In this document: positions 27,909 through 36,032 of the stretch, piece after piece
Position numbering within the stretch: the first letter of the stretch is position 1
Layout of the letters: every line of letters begins with the position of its first letter
Notes under the pieces: generated by a model
The model's input: only the letters and a program-made list of their open reading frames with translations
What the model was told of the DNA's origin: nothing
The model's database searches: none
Made by a program: the position numbers and the translations under genes
DNA from: an uncultured Celeribacter sp.
Lineage (GTDB): Bacteria; Pseudomonadota; Alphaproteobacteria; Rhodobacterales; Rhodobacteraceae
Assembly: GCF_963675965.1 (NCBI RefSeq)
Contig: NZ_OY780935.1
Coordinates: 2,406,501 to 2,470,500 of the forward strand
Reading direction: 5' to 3'
Length of the DNA stretch: 64,000 nt

Positions 27909-27974
27909 GTGAAAATCCTGACTGTGAAAAAGACTTGATGAGGGAACTATGCGTTAAGGATTCATTCCAAATGG

Positions 27975-28751
27975 TTAACGCAATTGGTGAGCGGTCATGG
28001 TTTGTGCGAAAAATCTGGGCGGCTGGTCCGGGCAAAGCCGCACACCGCTCAACCGGCCACTGCGATAGGCGCCGGTGTCGAGACGCAGGACGCCGCGTGA
28101 AAATGACGCCTCAGGGACAATTTCATGCCCATGCACCACCCATTTGCCAAACGCTGTGGCGTCACGCAGTGATCCGGACGCGCCCCAGAGCAGATCGTCG
28201 GGGGTTTGTTCGGCGAGTGAGCGTTGCAGTGTGGCCCCTGCGTGGGAAAAGAACCACGCAGGCAGATCAAGGCTGAGCGGGAGTTGCGACAGAAACGTCT
28301 GATGGGCTGCGGGTACGGTGGCCGCCAAGGCGCGCAGCGCCGCTGGTCTGGGGCCCTCGGCCTGATCGCTGCGAATGCCGTAGGAGCTGAGCGTGGCGCG
28401 CCCGCCCCAGTCGCGCCAGGTTTTGATCCCGCGCTGGTCTTGCAGCACGCGCAGAAACAGCGCCTCGTGATTGCCGCGTAGGCACAGCCGGGTAAGCCCC
28501 TTGGGCGGTGGGCGCAGCAGGTGATCAATCATCTGCGCGCTTTGTGGCCCACGATCTATGACATCGCCCAAGAGAACGAGCAATCTCGGCGCCGGATAAC
28601 GCAGGGCATCCCGCAGTATGCGCGCCTCAAGAGCTTTATAAAGATCGAACTGGCCATGAATGTCACCGACGGCATAGGTGACCGCAGGGCTGCGGTCCAG
28701 CGACAGCCGGGTCAGCGCGGCGGCGGCGGTGGTCTGCGCTGCAGCCGTCAT
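27975..28751 (-). CDS. PPP-family metallophosphatase (serine/threonine phosphatase type)
   Basis: A 258-residue cytoplasmic phosphoesterase with all metal-site motifs of the PPP family in order: GDIHGQFDL, GDVIDRGPQS, RGNHEALFL, FSHAG and VHGHE. Relatives are PrpA/PrpB-like protein phosphatases or Ap4A hydrolases; the substrate cannot be told from sequence. The ATG ending at 28751 overlaps the stop of the polymerase-like gene by 4 bp (ATGA), and the tyrosine kinase gene follows 66 bp later. The position suggests it acts in EPS control, possibly on a phosphoprotein of the export machinery, but that is inference. Confidence 0.87.
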   Translation of the reverse strand: MTAAAQTTAAAALTRLSLDRSPAVTYAVGDIHGQFDLYKALEARILRDALRYPAPRLLVLLGDVIDRGPQSAQMIDHLLRPPPKGLTRLCLRGNHEALFLRVLQDQRGIKTWRDWGGRATLSSYGIRSDQAEGPRPAALRALAATVPAAHQTFLSQLPLSLDLPAWFFSHAGATLQRSLAEQTPDDLLWGASGSLRDATAFGKWVVHGHEIVPEASFSRGVLRLDTGAYRSGRLSGVRLCPDQPPRFFAQTMTAHQLR

Positions 28752-30247
28752 GTGATGGGGCCTTTGGTGGGAAAGATGCGCCCCAAACCAAGCGCCACAA
28801 TCGCGACGAACAGCAGGGTGTTGGCCTCTATTTCCAGACTGAAATCCACTGTCGAATGCACCGCACACTGAGCCATCACGGCCAGAGCCGCCACCGGGGC
28901 TGCGTGAAAGCGCGCGGCACCTCTTTGCTGTTTGATCAGGCGCCAGGCCGCCCATGTCAGGGCGATCAGCGGAGCACTGCCCGCGATCACACCCAGTTCC
29001 GCCCAGAGTGTCAGATAGCTGTTATGCGCCATATCCCAGACGGTTGCCGCCGAGACAGGTTCGGTATGGCGCAGCGGAAAAGCAATCGAGAAGCAGTCCA
29101 GCCCATAGCCGGTCCAGGGGCGGCTCTGAATCAGATCGAAGACCTGCGCATAGAGTGCAAGGCGGGTCGCAAGATCTTGTTCGAGGAAGAGCAGGCGTTC
29201 CCCGGTATTGGCCGACAGCGCAAGGGCGATCCCGCCAAGGATGATCCCGGCAGCCAGTAGGGTCAGTACCCAGCGCCGCTGTCTGCGCGGTCGGGTTTGC
29301 GCATCGCAGAGGAAAAGCACGATCAGCCCCACGACTGTCGCACCGATTCCCATGCGCGACCCTGTCGCCAAAAGCGTGGTCGACAGCAGCAGCAAGGAGG
29401 CGAGATGCAGTCCTGTCTGTGTCAGCTCATCGCTGCGGGCATTGTGGCTTTGACGGTGCAATTTGCGCAGCATCAGTGCGCTACCCAGGATCAGCGCCAT
29501 GCCTAGATAGGTCGCGAAGGAGTTGCGATTGACAAATCCACCCGTGGCCCAGCCCAGATAGGCGGTCTTTTCCCCAAAGAGTGCGATATCGCCCAACAGT
29601 CGCAGGGCAATCATAGCCCAAAGTGCCTGCAAACACATGCCGAAATAGATCAGCCGCATCAGTCTGAGGGTGCGGATCGGGGCAGAGCAGGTTTCCAGAA
29701 CAAGAATGAACAGGCAGAGCAGCCCCCCCAGTCGCAGGATGCCCAGCCCGGTCGCGGGGGCGTTCAGGCTGAGACTGGCTGGCTGGCGTCCCTCTGGGAT
29801 CAGGGTGCCAAAGAGGGCGCGGTAAAGACCGGTTGTGGTGTTGCTACCGGCAAACAGATCTCCGAGTGGCAGCATCTGGAGCGTCGCGAAGGCAGGCATG
29901 AGCAGCGCAACACAAATGAGAGGGGCGAAGCGCTGCGACCGCAAAGGCGACAGCTGTGCCCCTTTGGCTCGCAGCAGGAAATACACCGCCGCCATCAGTG
30001 CAAGGTTGGCCGACCATATCATCCAGGCGATGGGGCGATGGGACCCCGCAGGAAAGGGTGCCAGAAACAGCATTGCCGCAATCAGCCAGAGAAAAACGCG
30101 GTTCAAACGGCGCAAAATGACCTCTTCCTGGGGGGTATGGGCGACGGGATGAACCGTGAAATGCAGTGTTTCGGCCAGATCTTCGGGAGCGGGGATCGGA
30201 TCTCTTTGGTGTATGGGGCGGGGCACGATGCGGGCGAAATCGATCAT
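28748..30247 (-). CDS. O-antigen ligase / Wzy-like polymerase family membrane protein
   Basis: A 499-residue inner-membrane protein with about 11-12 hydrophobic helices. The Wzy_C/ligase region shows WTGYGLDCFSIAFP followed by MAHNSYLTLWAELGVIAG, the usual HNxYLxLxxExG pattern of polysaccharide polymerases and O-antigen ligases. The N-terminal 80 residues are cytoplasmic and unusual. Start: the ATG ending at 30247 overlaps the stop of the upstream gene (ATGA); a longer frame starting further up lies within that gene. Likely polymerises the repeat unit of the exopolysaccharide made by this locus. Confidence is high for the family, moderate for polymerase versus ligase. Confidence 0.88.
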   Translation of the reverse strand: MIDFARIVPRPIHQRDPIPAPEDLAETLHFTVHPVAHTPQEEVILRRLNRVFLWLIAAMLFLAPFPAGSHRPIAWMIWSANLALMAAVYFLLRAKGAQLSPLRSQRFAPLICVALLMPAFATLQMLPLGDLFAGSNTTTGLYRALFGTLIPEGRQPASLSLNAPATGLGILRLGGLLCLFILVLETCSAPIRTLRLMRLIYFGMCLQALWAMIALRLLGDIALFGEKTAYLGWATGGFVNRNSFATYLGMALILGSALMLRKLHRQSHNARSDELTQTGLHLASLLLLSTTLLATGSRMGIGATVVGLIVLFLCDAQTRPRRQRRWVLTLLAAGIILGGIALALSANTGERLLFLEQDLATRLALYAQVFDLIQSRPWTGYGLDCFSIAFPLRHTEPVSAATVWDMAHNSYLTLWAELGVIAGSAPLIALTWAAWRLIKQQRGAARFHAAPVAALAVMAQCAVHSTVDFSLEIEANTLLFVAIVALGLGRIFPTKGPIT

Positions 30248-31209
30248 TGCAGGCTCCGCGTCAGGCTGCTGCGGCGCAGTTCCGAGAGGAAATGATTCTG
30301 TGTCTGTTGCGGCAGGCGTTCGGCGACGTTGCGAATGCGGTCGCGACTGCTGTTTTCGCGCAGGTAGAGCTCTGCGACCCACTGCGACAGGCTCGGTGTG
30401 GACAAGAGCAACGCGAGGTCGCGATCAACCGCGGTCAGCAGCGACGGCGTGTCAGGCAGATGCCGCGCCAGCAGGACACGGTTCTGCGCGAGCCACCCTT
30501 CGCTGGGCGACAGTTTTTGCGAGCGCAACAGCAAGGTCTCTGCCCTGTGTGGGTCCGCTTGGGCGACGGACAGGCCGGCGTCCACAAGCGGCGGCAGGCC
30601 CCAAGATGGGCTCCGGGTCTGAATGCGTGCAACGTGCCGGGCGCACCATGTCAGGCTTGCCGGAAGAGGGGCGCTGATAGCAGTGGAACCGGCGATTTGA
30701 GCGGGTAGACCGCTGGCGACGCGCAAACCGATCAGCGCGGTGCGCATGCGCTCCATGGCTTGCCGCGTGTTGTTGAACGCCCAGACGCGATGGGCGCATT
30801 CTTCCAAAATAAGCGCCTGACCGCTCAGAGAATTCGGCAGCACAAGGGACAGGGGGCGCAGTTGATGTGCGCTGTCGGGCTGGCTGGCTTTTTCGAAAGG
30901 CATGTCCGGGGTCTGTCGGGTTACGCCTCTGTCCACCCCAGTCCCGGTATCAAGACGCGTTGTGAGGATCGGGCCGGTCGGTGCCCGTGACGTCTGAAGA
31001 TCGGCCTGGTTTGCAGCGGAGATTGGGCGGCTTTCCATCTGTCGAAGGGCGATGAGCGCGAAGCTTTCCCGCCGTAATGCCATAAGAGCCGCAACAAACA
31101 GGGCAAAGAAGACGGCCCCTAGGAACAAAGTCCCTAGTGAAAAGCGAGGGCTGAGGCGGCGATGCTGTCGTCCATCCCATCCGCTTTCAAGCCACCCCCT
31201 TTTTATCAT
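30244..31209 (-). CDS. Membrane-anchored protein of the EPS operon, function unknown
   Basis: A 321-residue protein of no family I recognise. It has a basic N-terminus, one helix (about 24-46, FSLGTLFLGAVFFALFVAAL), a disordered linker rich in Thr/Ser/Asp, and a periplasmic helical domain (about 135-321) with a possible disulfide pair (ECAHRVWAF and LTWCARHVA). The C-terminal half, with ETLLLRSQKLSPSEGWLAQN, has a TPR-like feel. The ATG ending at 31209 is preferred; a TTG start 42 bp upstream is possible. It is the first gene of a four-gene block and overlaps the polymerase gene by 4 bp, so a role in polymer assembly is likely but unproven. Confidence 0.75.
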   Translation of the reverse strand: MIKRGWLESGWDGRQHRRLSPRFSLGTLFLGAVFFALFVAALMALRRESFALIALRQMESRPISAANQADLQTSRAPTGPILTTRLDTGTGVDRGVTRQTPDMPFEKASQPDSAHQLRPLSLVLPNSLSGQALILEECAHRVWAFNNTRQAMERMRTALIGLRVASGLPAQIAGSTAISAPLPASLTWCARHVARIQTRSPSWGLPPLVDAGLSVAQADPHRAETLLLRSQKLSPSEGWLAQNRVLLARHLPDTPSLLTAVDRDLALLLSTPSLSQWVAELYLRENSSRDRIRNVAERLPQQTQNHFLSELRRSSLTRSLQ

Positions 31210-31536
31210 GACGCTGTCCGTGATGCCCGTCTGTGTTCCGTTGCCGTTCAATGGTGCCGATTGATATGTCCGCTGAGCTGCCGGGGCAGCGTGCAGAGAA
31301 ATTCCTAAGAAACCGTAAACGTGCTGGGTCGGCGGGACGTCATCTGAGGTGTGGCTATCGAGAAGAAGTCAAAACAGTTTGCTGCGCCGGGCCCGCGTCA
31401 AGCTTTCCTTAATATTTAGATTCTATTCTCATTTTAAACGTTGCCGGGCCAATGGCCGTTCAGCCTCTTGTGGTGAACAGAATGGGTCTGGTGAAGCGGG
31501 ATAAAGATCTGGTTGGGAATGAAGTGAGGTGAGACA
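31210..31536. promoter_or_regulatory. Divergent intergenic region of the EPS block
   Basis: About 327 bp separate the minus-strand EPS operon from the small secreted protein gene. It holds an AT-rich stretch (31405-31440) and an 11-bp palindrome GGCCAATGGCC (31447-31457). Promoters for both directions are expected here, but I cannot place them with confidence. A clear GAGGTGAG ribosome site precedes the gene at 31537. Confidence 0.4.
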
Positions 31537-31962
31537 ATGAAATGCATTCGACTTGGAAGCTTGGCGCTATGCGCCGCGATTGCCTCTTCGGTGTATTCAG
31601 GGCCAGCAATGGCATTGAGTGAAGAGGAAATCCTGTCCGTCTGCGCCGGCGGAGAGGCCGCCTGCACAGAGTTGATGGTGGCTGAAATTGCGGCTTTGAA
31701 ACAAACGTTTTCCGGGCCGGTTGAGCAAGAACAAGCGCTGGCCTCGTTGGTCTCGCAGTTTCTGTCTGCCTCCGGGCTGACCCCGGATGCCTCTGTGAGG
31801 GCTGCAGTGGGGTCGGCAATGAAGACGGCCGCGAATTCGGCAGCGACAGCTGGGCTGCGGTCGAGTATTGAGCAAGCCTCAGAGGCGGTGATTGCCTCGA
31901 ACGGGGGCAGCGTTACGGATCCTGTCGGCTTTCAGCCAGCGGCACCGGCATCGCCAACGTGA
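31537..31962 (+). CDS. Small exported protein, function unknown
   Basis: A 141-residue protein with a clean Sec signal peptide (Lys/Arg start, hydrophobic core, GPAMA cleavage region near residue 26). The mature part is Ala/Ser-rich and helical with one close Cys pair (VCAGGEAAC) that could form a disulfide in the periplasm, and a Pro-rich end. I recognise no family. A good ribosome site (GAGGTGAGACA) supports expression. It is divergent from the EPS operon, and its TGA stop is directly followed by the reverse-strand stop of the next gene, so the two are convergent with no gap. Confidence 0.72.
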   Translation: MKCIRLGSLALCAAIASSVYSGPAMALSEEEILSVCAGGEAACTELMVAEIAALKQTFSGPVEQEQALASLVSQFLSASGLTPDASVRAAVGSAMKTAANSAATAGLRSSIEQASEAVIASNGGSVTDPVGFQPAAPASPT

Positions 31963-32496
31963 TCAAGAGCAGGCAGGGATGCCCATTTCAATCAGCGATC
32001 GGCCGGAAATTTTTTCGATGCCCATGGTGGTGAAACGGGCCTCTTGCAAAAACCAGCTTCTCAGAGGTTCAGGATAATATGAGGCCATCACATGAGACCA
32101 ATGGTCGAATTCCTTTTGCGAAAGAGGGATGCCGTAGAACTGGCTCATGGGGCCATGGAACCCAAAGCTGACAGAAGGGGCAACGCATGTATTGGGCAGG
32201 CCAAGGTACATGGTGCAAGCGGAGTTGCAAAAGCCGGCGGTGATTTCTACGTGGGTGCCGGTTGAGCGGATGCGTTCGATTTCCGCCACGCGATCCGACA
32301 AGGACCCCCCAGGATCATTCTGAACATATAGAACCGGATGCAGTTGCACAGCCGTCGCGGATGCCGGAGCGATTGCCAGAAACAGGCCCCCCAAAAGAAT
32401 TGGCAAAATGGATTGGCAAGACACCAAGGCATAAGCATAGAGTGCGCGGAGGCACAGCCATGCAGTCCGCGCGCCGTTCATAAGACGCCGTTTCAT
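31963..32496 (-). CDS. Exported ClpP-like (crotonase-fold) protein, COG3904-type
   Basis: A 177-residue protein with a signal peptide or N-terminal anchor (ILPILLGGLFLAIAPASATA). The mature domain has NDPGGSLSDRVAEIERI and then TAGFCNSACTMYLGLP, the pattern of periplasmic ClpP/SppA-like proteins in which the Ser in CxSACT would be the nucleophile, and a later FGFHGPMSQ that fits the substrate side. The start ATG ending at 32496 sits 5-7 nt after AGGTGA; the preceding ATG is closer and less likely. Role unknown; possibly processing of an exported protein of the EPS locus. Family resemblance is by motif only. Confidence 0.7.
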   Translation of the reverse strand: MKRRLMNGARTAWLCLRALYAYALVSCQSILPILLGGLFLAIAPASATAVQLHPVLYVQNDPGGSLSDRVAEIERIRSTGTHVEITAGFCNSACTMYLGLPNTCVAPSVSFGFHGPMSQFYGIPLSQKEFDHWSHVMASYYPEPLRSWFLQEARFTTMGIEKISGRSLIEMGIPACS

Positions 32497-32723
32497 CATA
32501 TCACCTGAGTATTTGGAAGTTGCGCGATCCACGCGCTGTATGGCCTTCTGCCAAACACACTTTAACACATGCAGGGGTGAGAAAGCGACCGCTGTAGGGG
32601 CCAAAAACCGGCCTTCAGCGTGCCTTTCTTTCAGGATATTTATTAAAAATCAGATAGTTGTTGATGATTTTCCGCCGCGCCACGCTGGGTTGGGAGGAAA
32701 AGCATCTGCTTTTCAGGGGGTTA

Positions 32724-33875
32724 TCAATTATGCCTTGGGGCGGCCTTTGTGGTCCATTCCGCTGCCAGCATTTGTGCCCGCATGCGGAAACAGTCCGGGC
32801 GCAGGCGTTTGCTTTGGGCCAGTGTCAGGCCGATTCCATAGGTCGCGACGAAGAGGCAACCAAATGCAAAGAGCGTGACCGAAGCCCAGCCGGGCTTGTC
32901 CCACAGAAGCACACCGGCAATGGCCGGGGCCGTAAACAAGGGCATCATGACAACGGTCGACATGGGATTGGTCAAGCGACGCAGCTTGCGTCCGGTCAGC
33001 GTGATTTCAAGGGCACGCATGACCAACTGGTGAAAGTGGAGCCGATCGGGCTGATCCGTGGGGCGGCCCGCGATGCGGCGCCGATAGATCGCGAAAAACG
33101 TGTCAGCGATGGGCCAGAAGAAAATGAGGAGCACAGCCCAGGGTGTGACCTCCGGGACGCGGATCATTAGAGAAATTGCGAGCCATGACAGAATATGACC
33201 CAGGCCGTAGGCGCCTGCGTCACCGAGGAAGATCGCGCCGAGGGGGAAGTTGAATACGAAAAACCCCAGCAGGGCGCCAATCAACATTAGGTTGATTTCA
33301 GTGAGTGGGACGTTGCCGGCCTGATGCGCGATCATGGCCATGGACCCCGCCGCAACCAGTCCCACGCTGGAAGACAGGCCGTTGACGCCATCAATCAGAT
33401 TGAAGCCGTTGCAGATCCCGGCGCTTGCAAAGGCGGTGAACGCAATCGCGAGCGGCGCCCAAGCCAGCAGCGTGTCAAAGCCGGGAATGTCTACATGGGA
33501 GATCCAGATCCTCAGGAGCGTGATGGCGATCAGAGAGGAAAAGATTGCAGCCAGGAGCCGGTTGCGTGGGCGGACATGCCAGCCGAGGTCTTCTGCGAAA
33601 CCTGCTAGGGCGACCGGGAAAAGTGACACGACCAGAAGCCCGAAACGAGGCGCGGCGTCCGGCGGCAGCAATAGGGCGATCAGGGGGAGTGTCGCGAGAA
33701 TGGCCAGCCCACCGATCCGCGGGGTTGGGGTGTGGTGCGCGGCTTGAACGGCTGAAGTGTCGGCGCGCCGGTGGGCAAACTTCATATGGAGGGATTTGGT
33801 CGCGAGAATCAGAAGACACACGCAGGCTGAAACGAGAAATGTGGGTAGGATGAGATGGGTAAAATGAGACATCAT
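32724..33875 (-). CDS. WecA/MraY-like undecaprenyl-phosphate sugar-1-phosphate transferase
   Basis: Initiates polysaccharide repeat units by moving a sugar-1-phosphate from a UDP-sugar to undecaprenyl phosphate in the inner membrane. The 383-residue protein has about 10-11 helices and the family motifs ICNGFNLIDGVNGL (Asp-rich, catalytic), FLGDAGAYGLG, and the cytoplasmic HIH-type site DRLHFHQLVMRA. It is the only sugar-transferring enzyme of the exopolysaccharide region, so the remaining glycosyltransferases must be elsewhere. It is transcribed away from wza, across a 639-bp intergenic region. Family call is firm; donor sugar unknown. Confidence 0.92.
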   Translation of the reverse strand: MMSHFTHLILPTFLVSACVCLLILATKSLHMKFAHRRADTSAVQAAHHTPTPRIGGLAILATLPLIALLLPPDAAPRFGLLVVSLFPVALAGFAEDLGWHVRPRNRLLAAIFSSLIAITLLRIWISHVDIPGFDTLLAWAPLAIAFTAFASAGICNGFNLIDGVNGLSSSVGLVAAGSMAMIAHQAGNVPLTEINLMLIGALLGFFVFNFPLGAIFLGDAGAYGLGHILSWLAISLMIRVPEVTPWAVLLIFFWPIADTFFAIYRRRIAGRPTDQPDRLHFHQLVMRALEITLTGRKLRRLTNPMSTVVMMPLFTAPAIAGVLLWDKPGWASVTLFAFGCLFVATYGIGLTLAQSKRLRPDCFRMRAQMLAAEWTTKAAPRHN

Positions 33876-34514
33876 TGGAAATTTACTCGATGAGAGGGTG
33901 CGAAATTGCGCGAACAGATTGACAAGAGGGCCTTGCCGAAGAAATATAGAATAGTACTTTCGATTTTAAAATATATACTTTGGTATTGTTTTGGACAGTC
34001 CAAATTTACGGAGCGCCTTTGGAAGCAGCATTGGGAGTCACTCAGCATCCGTTGTGTCCTAAATCATGGTTACCAGTATGTTAAGTTGATAGGGAATGTG
34101 GGAAATGGTCTCAAGGCTTGGGTCTTGTCCCTCGAGGCAAAGGCGACCTTAACCTTAGGGAAGCTGCGCAATCCCAACACGTTAAGGTAGAATAATATTT
34201 TTACGAATAAATTTATAATTGTGCACCTCTTTAAGAAAATAACCATTGTCGGATGGGCGGTTTGAATATTTGCACAGATCGATTCGCCGTGATGCCGCGC
34301 AGGGTGAATGCGCGACATGATATGATGCGCCCCAATCGCAATGGGTGCTTGCAAGTGGCGGTGGGCTCTGGAACACAGACGCTGGGCAGTGAGAACAGTC
34401 AGTGGACGGGACGGCGTCTCTTTGACTTGCAACTGGGCCCTGTTTTGACGAGTGTAGTGCGGTATCGAACGGACAACGCCCCTGGGCTGACGATGTTTCT
34501 GCGAGGAGCAAAAT
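33876..34514. promoter_or_regulatory. Long, partly AT-rich intergenic region upstream of wza
   Basis: About 639 bp with no gene I can support. It has AT-rich blocks (33940-33985 and 34183-34245), a TTGACA box at 33919-33924 followed at 17 bp by AAATAT, and a perfect 13-bp palindrome TTGGACAGTCCAA (33991-34003). Short open frames exist (33906-34190, 34253-34522) but have poor starts, no family features, and one runs into wza. The length and dyad suggest a regulated promoter with a long leader, or an unannotated small RNA. Confidence 0.45.
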
Positions 34515-35576
34515 ATGCGTAAAGCGATAACCGCGCTTTTTCTGGGGCTTTTTCTTGTGGCATGCACCGAGGGCCATGTGAAATTTCCGGTCACTGAGCA
34601 GGGTCAGCAGGACCTGCCCGAAAATGTCAAAGTCATTCGTCTGACAGCAGAAAATATTGACAGCTATACCGTCCCCGAACATGTGCCGGCCTCCGACAGG
34701 GTGCCTGAGCCGCAGGTCTGGAACTACAAGGTCGGGGTGGGCGACATCCTGAGCATTGATGTGTTCGATCACCCGGAGCTGACGCTGCCGGCTGGCCCTG
34801 AACGCAGTGCGGCCGAATCGGGGTTCCGGGTTCAGGCCAATGGCACGTTCTATTATCCTTTCGTGAATGAGGTGCAGGCGCTGGGGCGTCCGCCGGAAAT
34901 CATCCGCGAGGATTTGCGCGAAAAACTGGCGGAGTTTATTCCGAACCCTCAGCTTGAGGTGCGTGTGGCGGCATTCAATTCGCAAGCCATTGTCGTCGCG
35001 GGCGAAGTCAATCAACCCAATCGTCAGGCTTTGACCACTGTGCCGCTGACCGTGCTTGAAGCGATCAACGCCGCAGGCGGCGCCACAGAGGCTGCCGATT
35101 TCAGCCGGGTCAAAATCCGGCGTGGAAACACCACATATAATGTCAATCTCGAACGGTTCCTTGAGGGAGATGGCAAGCGATATAATCCGTTGCTGCGGTC
35201 CGGTGATGTCGTGTCCGTGCCACGCCAGGAAGCCGAAGAGGCCTATCTTCTGGGGCAGGTGGCAAAGCCTGCGGCGATCGATCTGTCGCGTGAGCATACG
35301 TCGCTGACACAGGCGCTCACCCGGCAGGGCGGGTTGCAGGAATTGCGGGCTGATGCGCGCGGGGTTTTTGTGTTCCGCAAAAAAGGTGCCAATGTGACTG
35401 TTTTCCAACTGGTGACGGATTCGCCGACAGGGCTGCTTCTGGGAACGGAATTCCTATTGGAGCCGAAAGATGTTGTCTATGTGACGCGATCGCCGATCAG
35501 CAAATGGAACGACACGATCACCCGCTTGCTGCCGTCGATCAGTGTGACGGACAGGCTGCAGGACATCGAGGGCTGA
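34515..35576 (+). CDS. wza: Outer-membrane polysaccharide export protein (Wza family)
   Basis: Lipoprotein that forms the outer-membrane exit for exopolysaccharide. The 353-residue protein has a lipobox LFLVACTEG (Cys17), the Poly_export domain (about 70-165, with YKVGVGDILSIDVFDHPEL), and two SLBB-type domains (about 170-250 with VVAGEVNQPNRQALT, and about 255-335 with YLLGQVAKPAAIDL). A strong ribosome site (GAGGAG, 7 nt before ATG) supports the start. wzb follows after 7 bp and wzc after that, the classical export and phosphorylation order. High confidence. Confidence 0.93.
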   Translation: MRKAITALFLGLFLVACTEGHVKFPVTEQGQQDLPENVKVIRLTAENIDSYTVPEHVPASDRVPEPQVWNYKVGVGDILSIDVFDHPELTLPAGPERSAAESGFRVQANGTFYYPFVNEVQALGRPPEIIREDLREKLAEFIPNPQLEVRVAAFNSQAIVVAGEVNQPNRQALTTVPLTVLEAINAAGGATEAADFSRVKIRRGNTTYNVNLERFLEGDGKRYNPLLRSGDVVSVPRQEAEEAYLLGQVAKPAAIDLSREHTSLTQALTRQGGLQELRADARGVFVFRKKGANVTVFQLVTDSPTGLLLGTEFLLEPKDVVYVTRSPISKWNDTITRLLPSISVTDRLQDIEG

Positions 35577-35583
35577 TAAGCGC

Positions 35584-36024
35584 GTGTTTGACTCTGTTCT
35601 GGTTGTGTGTGTCGGGAATATTTGTCGCTCTCCTGTCGGCGAGCGTGCGCTGGCTACGGCTTTGCCAAAGCTGCATGTGCGCTCTGCGGGCATTGGTGCT
35701 TTGGTGGGCCACGCAGCTGATGACACGATGCGCAGTGTTGCGGCGGCCCATGGGCTTTCGCTCGACGGTCACGAAGCGCGGCAATTCACGCCAGATATGG
35801 GCGCGCGTTATGATCTTATTCTGGTCATGGAAAACGGGCACCGCAGAGAAATTATTCAACGTGCTCCGCAGTTGGCGGGGCGCATTATGTTATTTGATCA
35901 ATGGAGTGGCGCCAAAGGCATCGCGGACCCCTATCGCAGGCCCGCCGCCTTTCATGAGCAGGTCTTCGCCGAGATTTCTGCTGCGGCAGAAGCTTGGGCA
36001 AAGCGCCTGTCGCCCAAGGAGTGA
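35584..36024 (+). CDS. wzb: Low-molecular-weight protein tyrosine phosphatase (Wzb type)
   Basis: A 146-residue cytoplasmic phosphatase that should dephosphorylate the tyrosine-rich tail of Wzc. It has the active-site loop VCVGNICRS (Cys9-x5-Arg15) and the general-acid Asp in ADPYRRPA (about 114). It uses a GTG start at 35584, 7 bp after wza's stop, with no strong ribosome site, so translation is probably coupled. The gene ends in TGATG, overlapping a possible start of wzc. High confidence in family; partner assigned from gene order. Confidence 0.93.
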   Translation: MFDSVLVVCVGNICRSPVGERALATALPKLHVRSAGIGALVGHAADDTMRSVAAAHGLSLDGHEARQFTPDMGARYDLILVMENGHRREIIQRAPQLAGRIMLFDQWSGAKGIADPYRRPAAFHEQVFAEISAAAEAWAKRLSPKE

Positions 36025-36032
36025 TGGTCCAG

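Noticed and set aside
33906..34190. 94-codon plus-strand frame upstream of wza
   Set aside because: TTG start without a ribosome site, mixed AT-rich composition and no family features; treated as part of the intergenic region.
34253..34522. 89-codon plus-strand frame running into wza
   Set aside because: No ribosome site, no recognisable features and overlap with the well-supported wza start.
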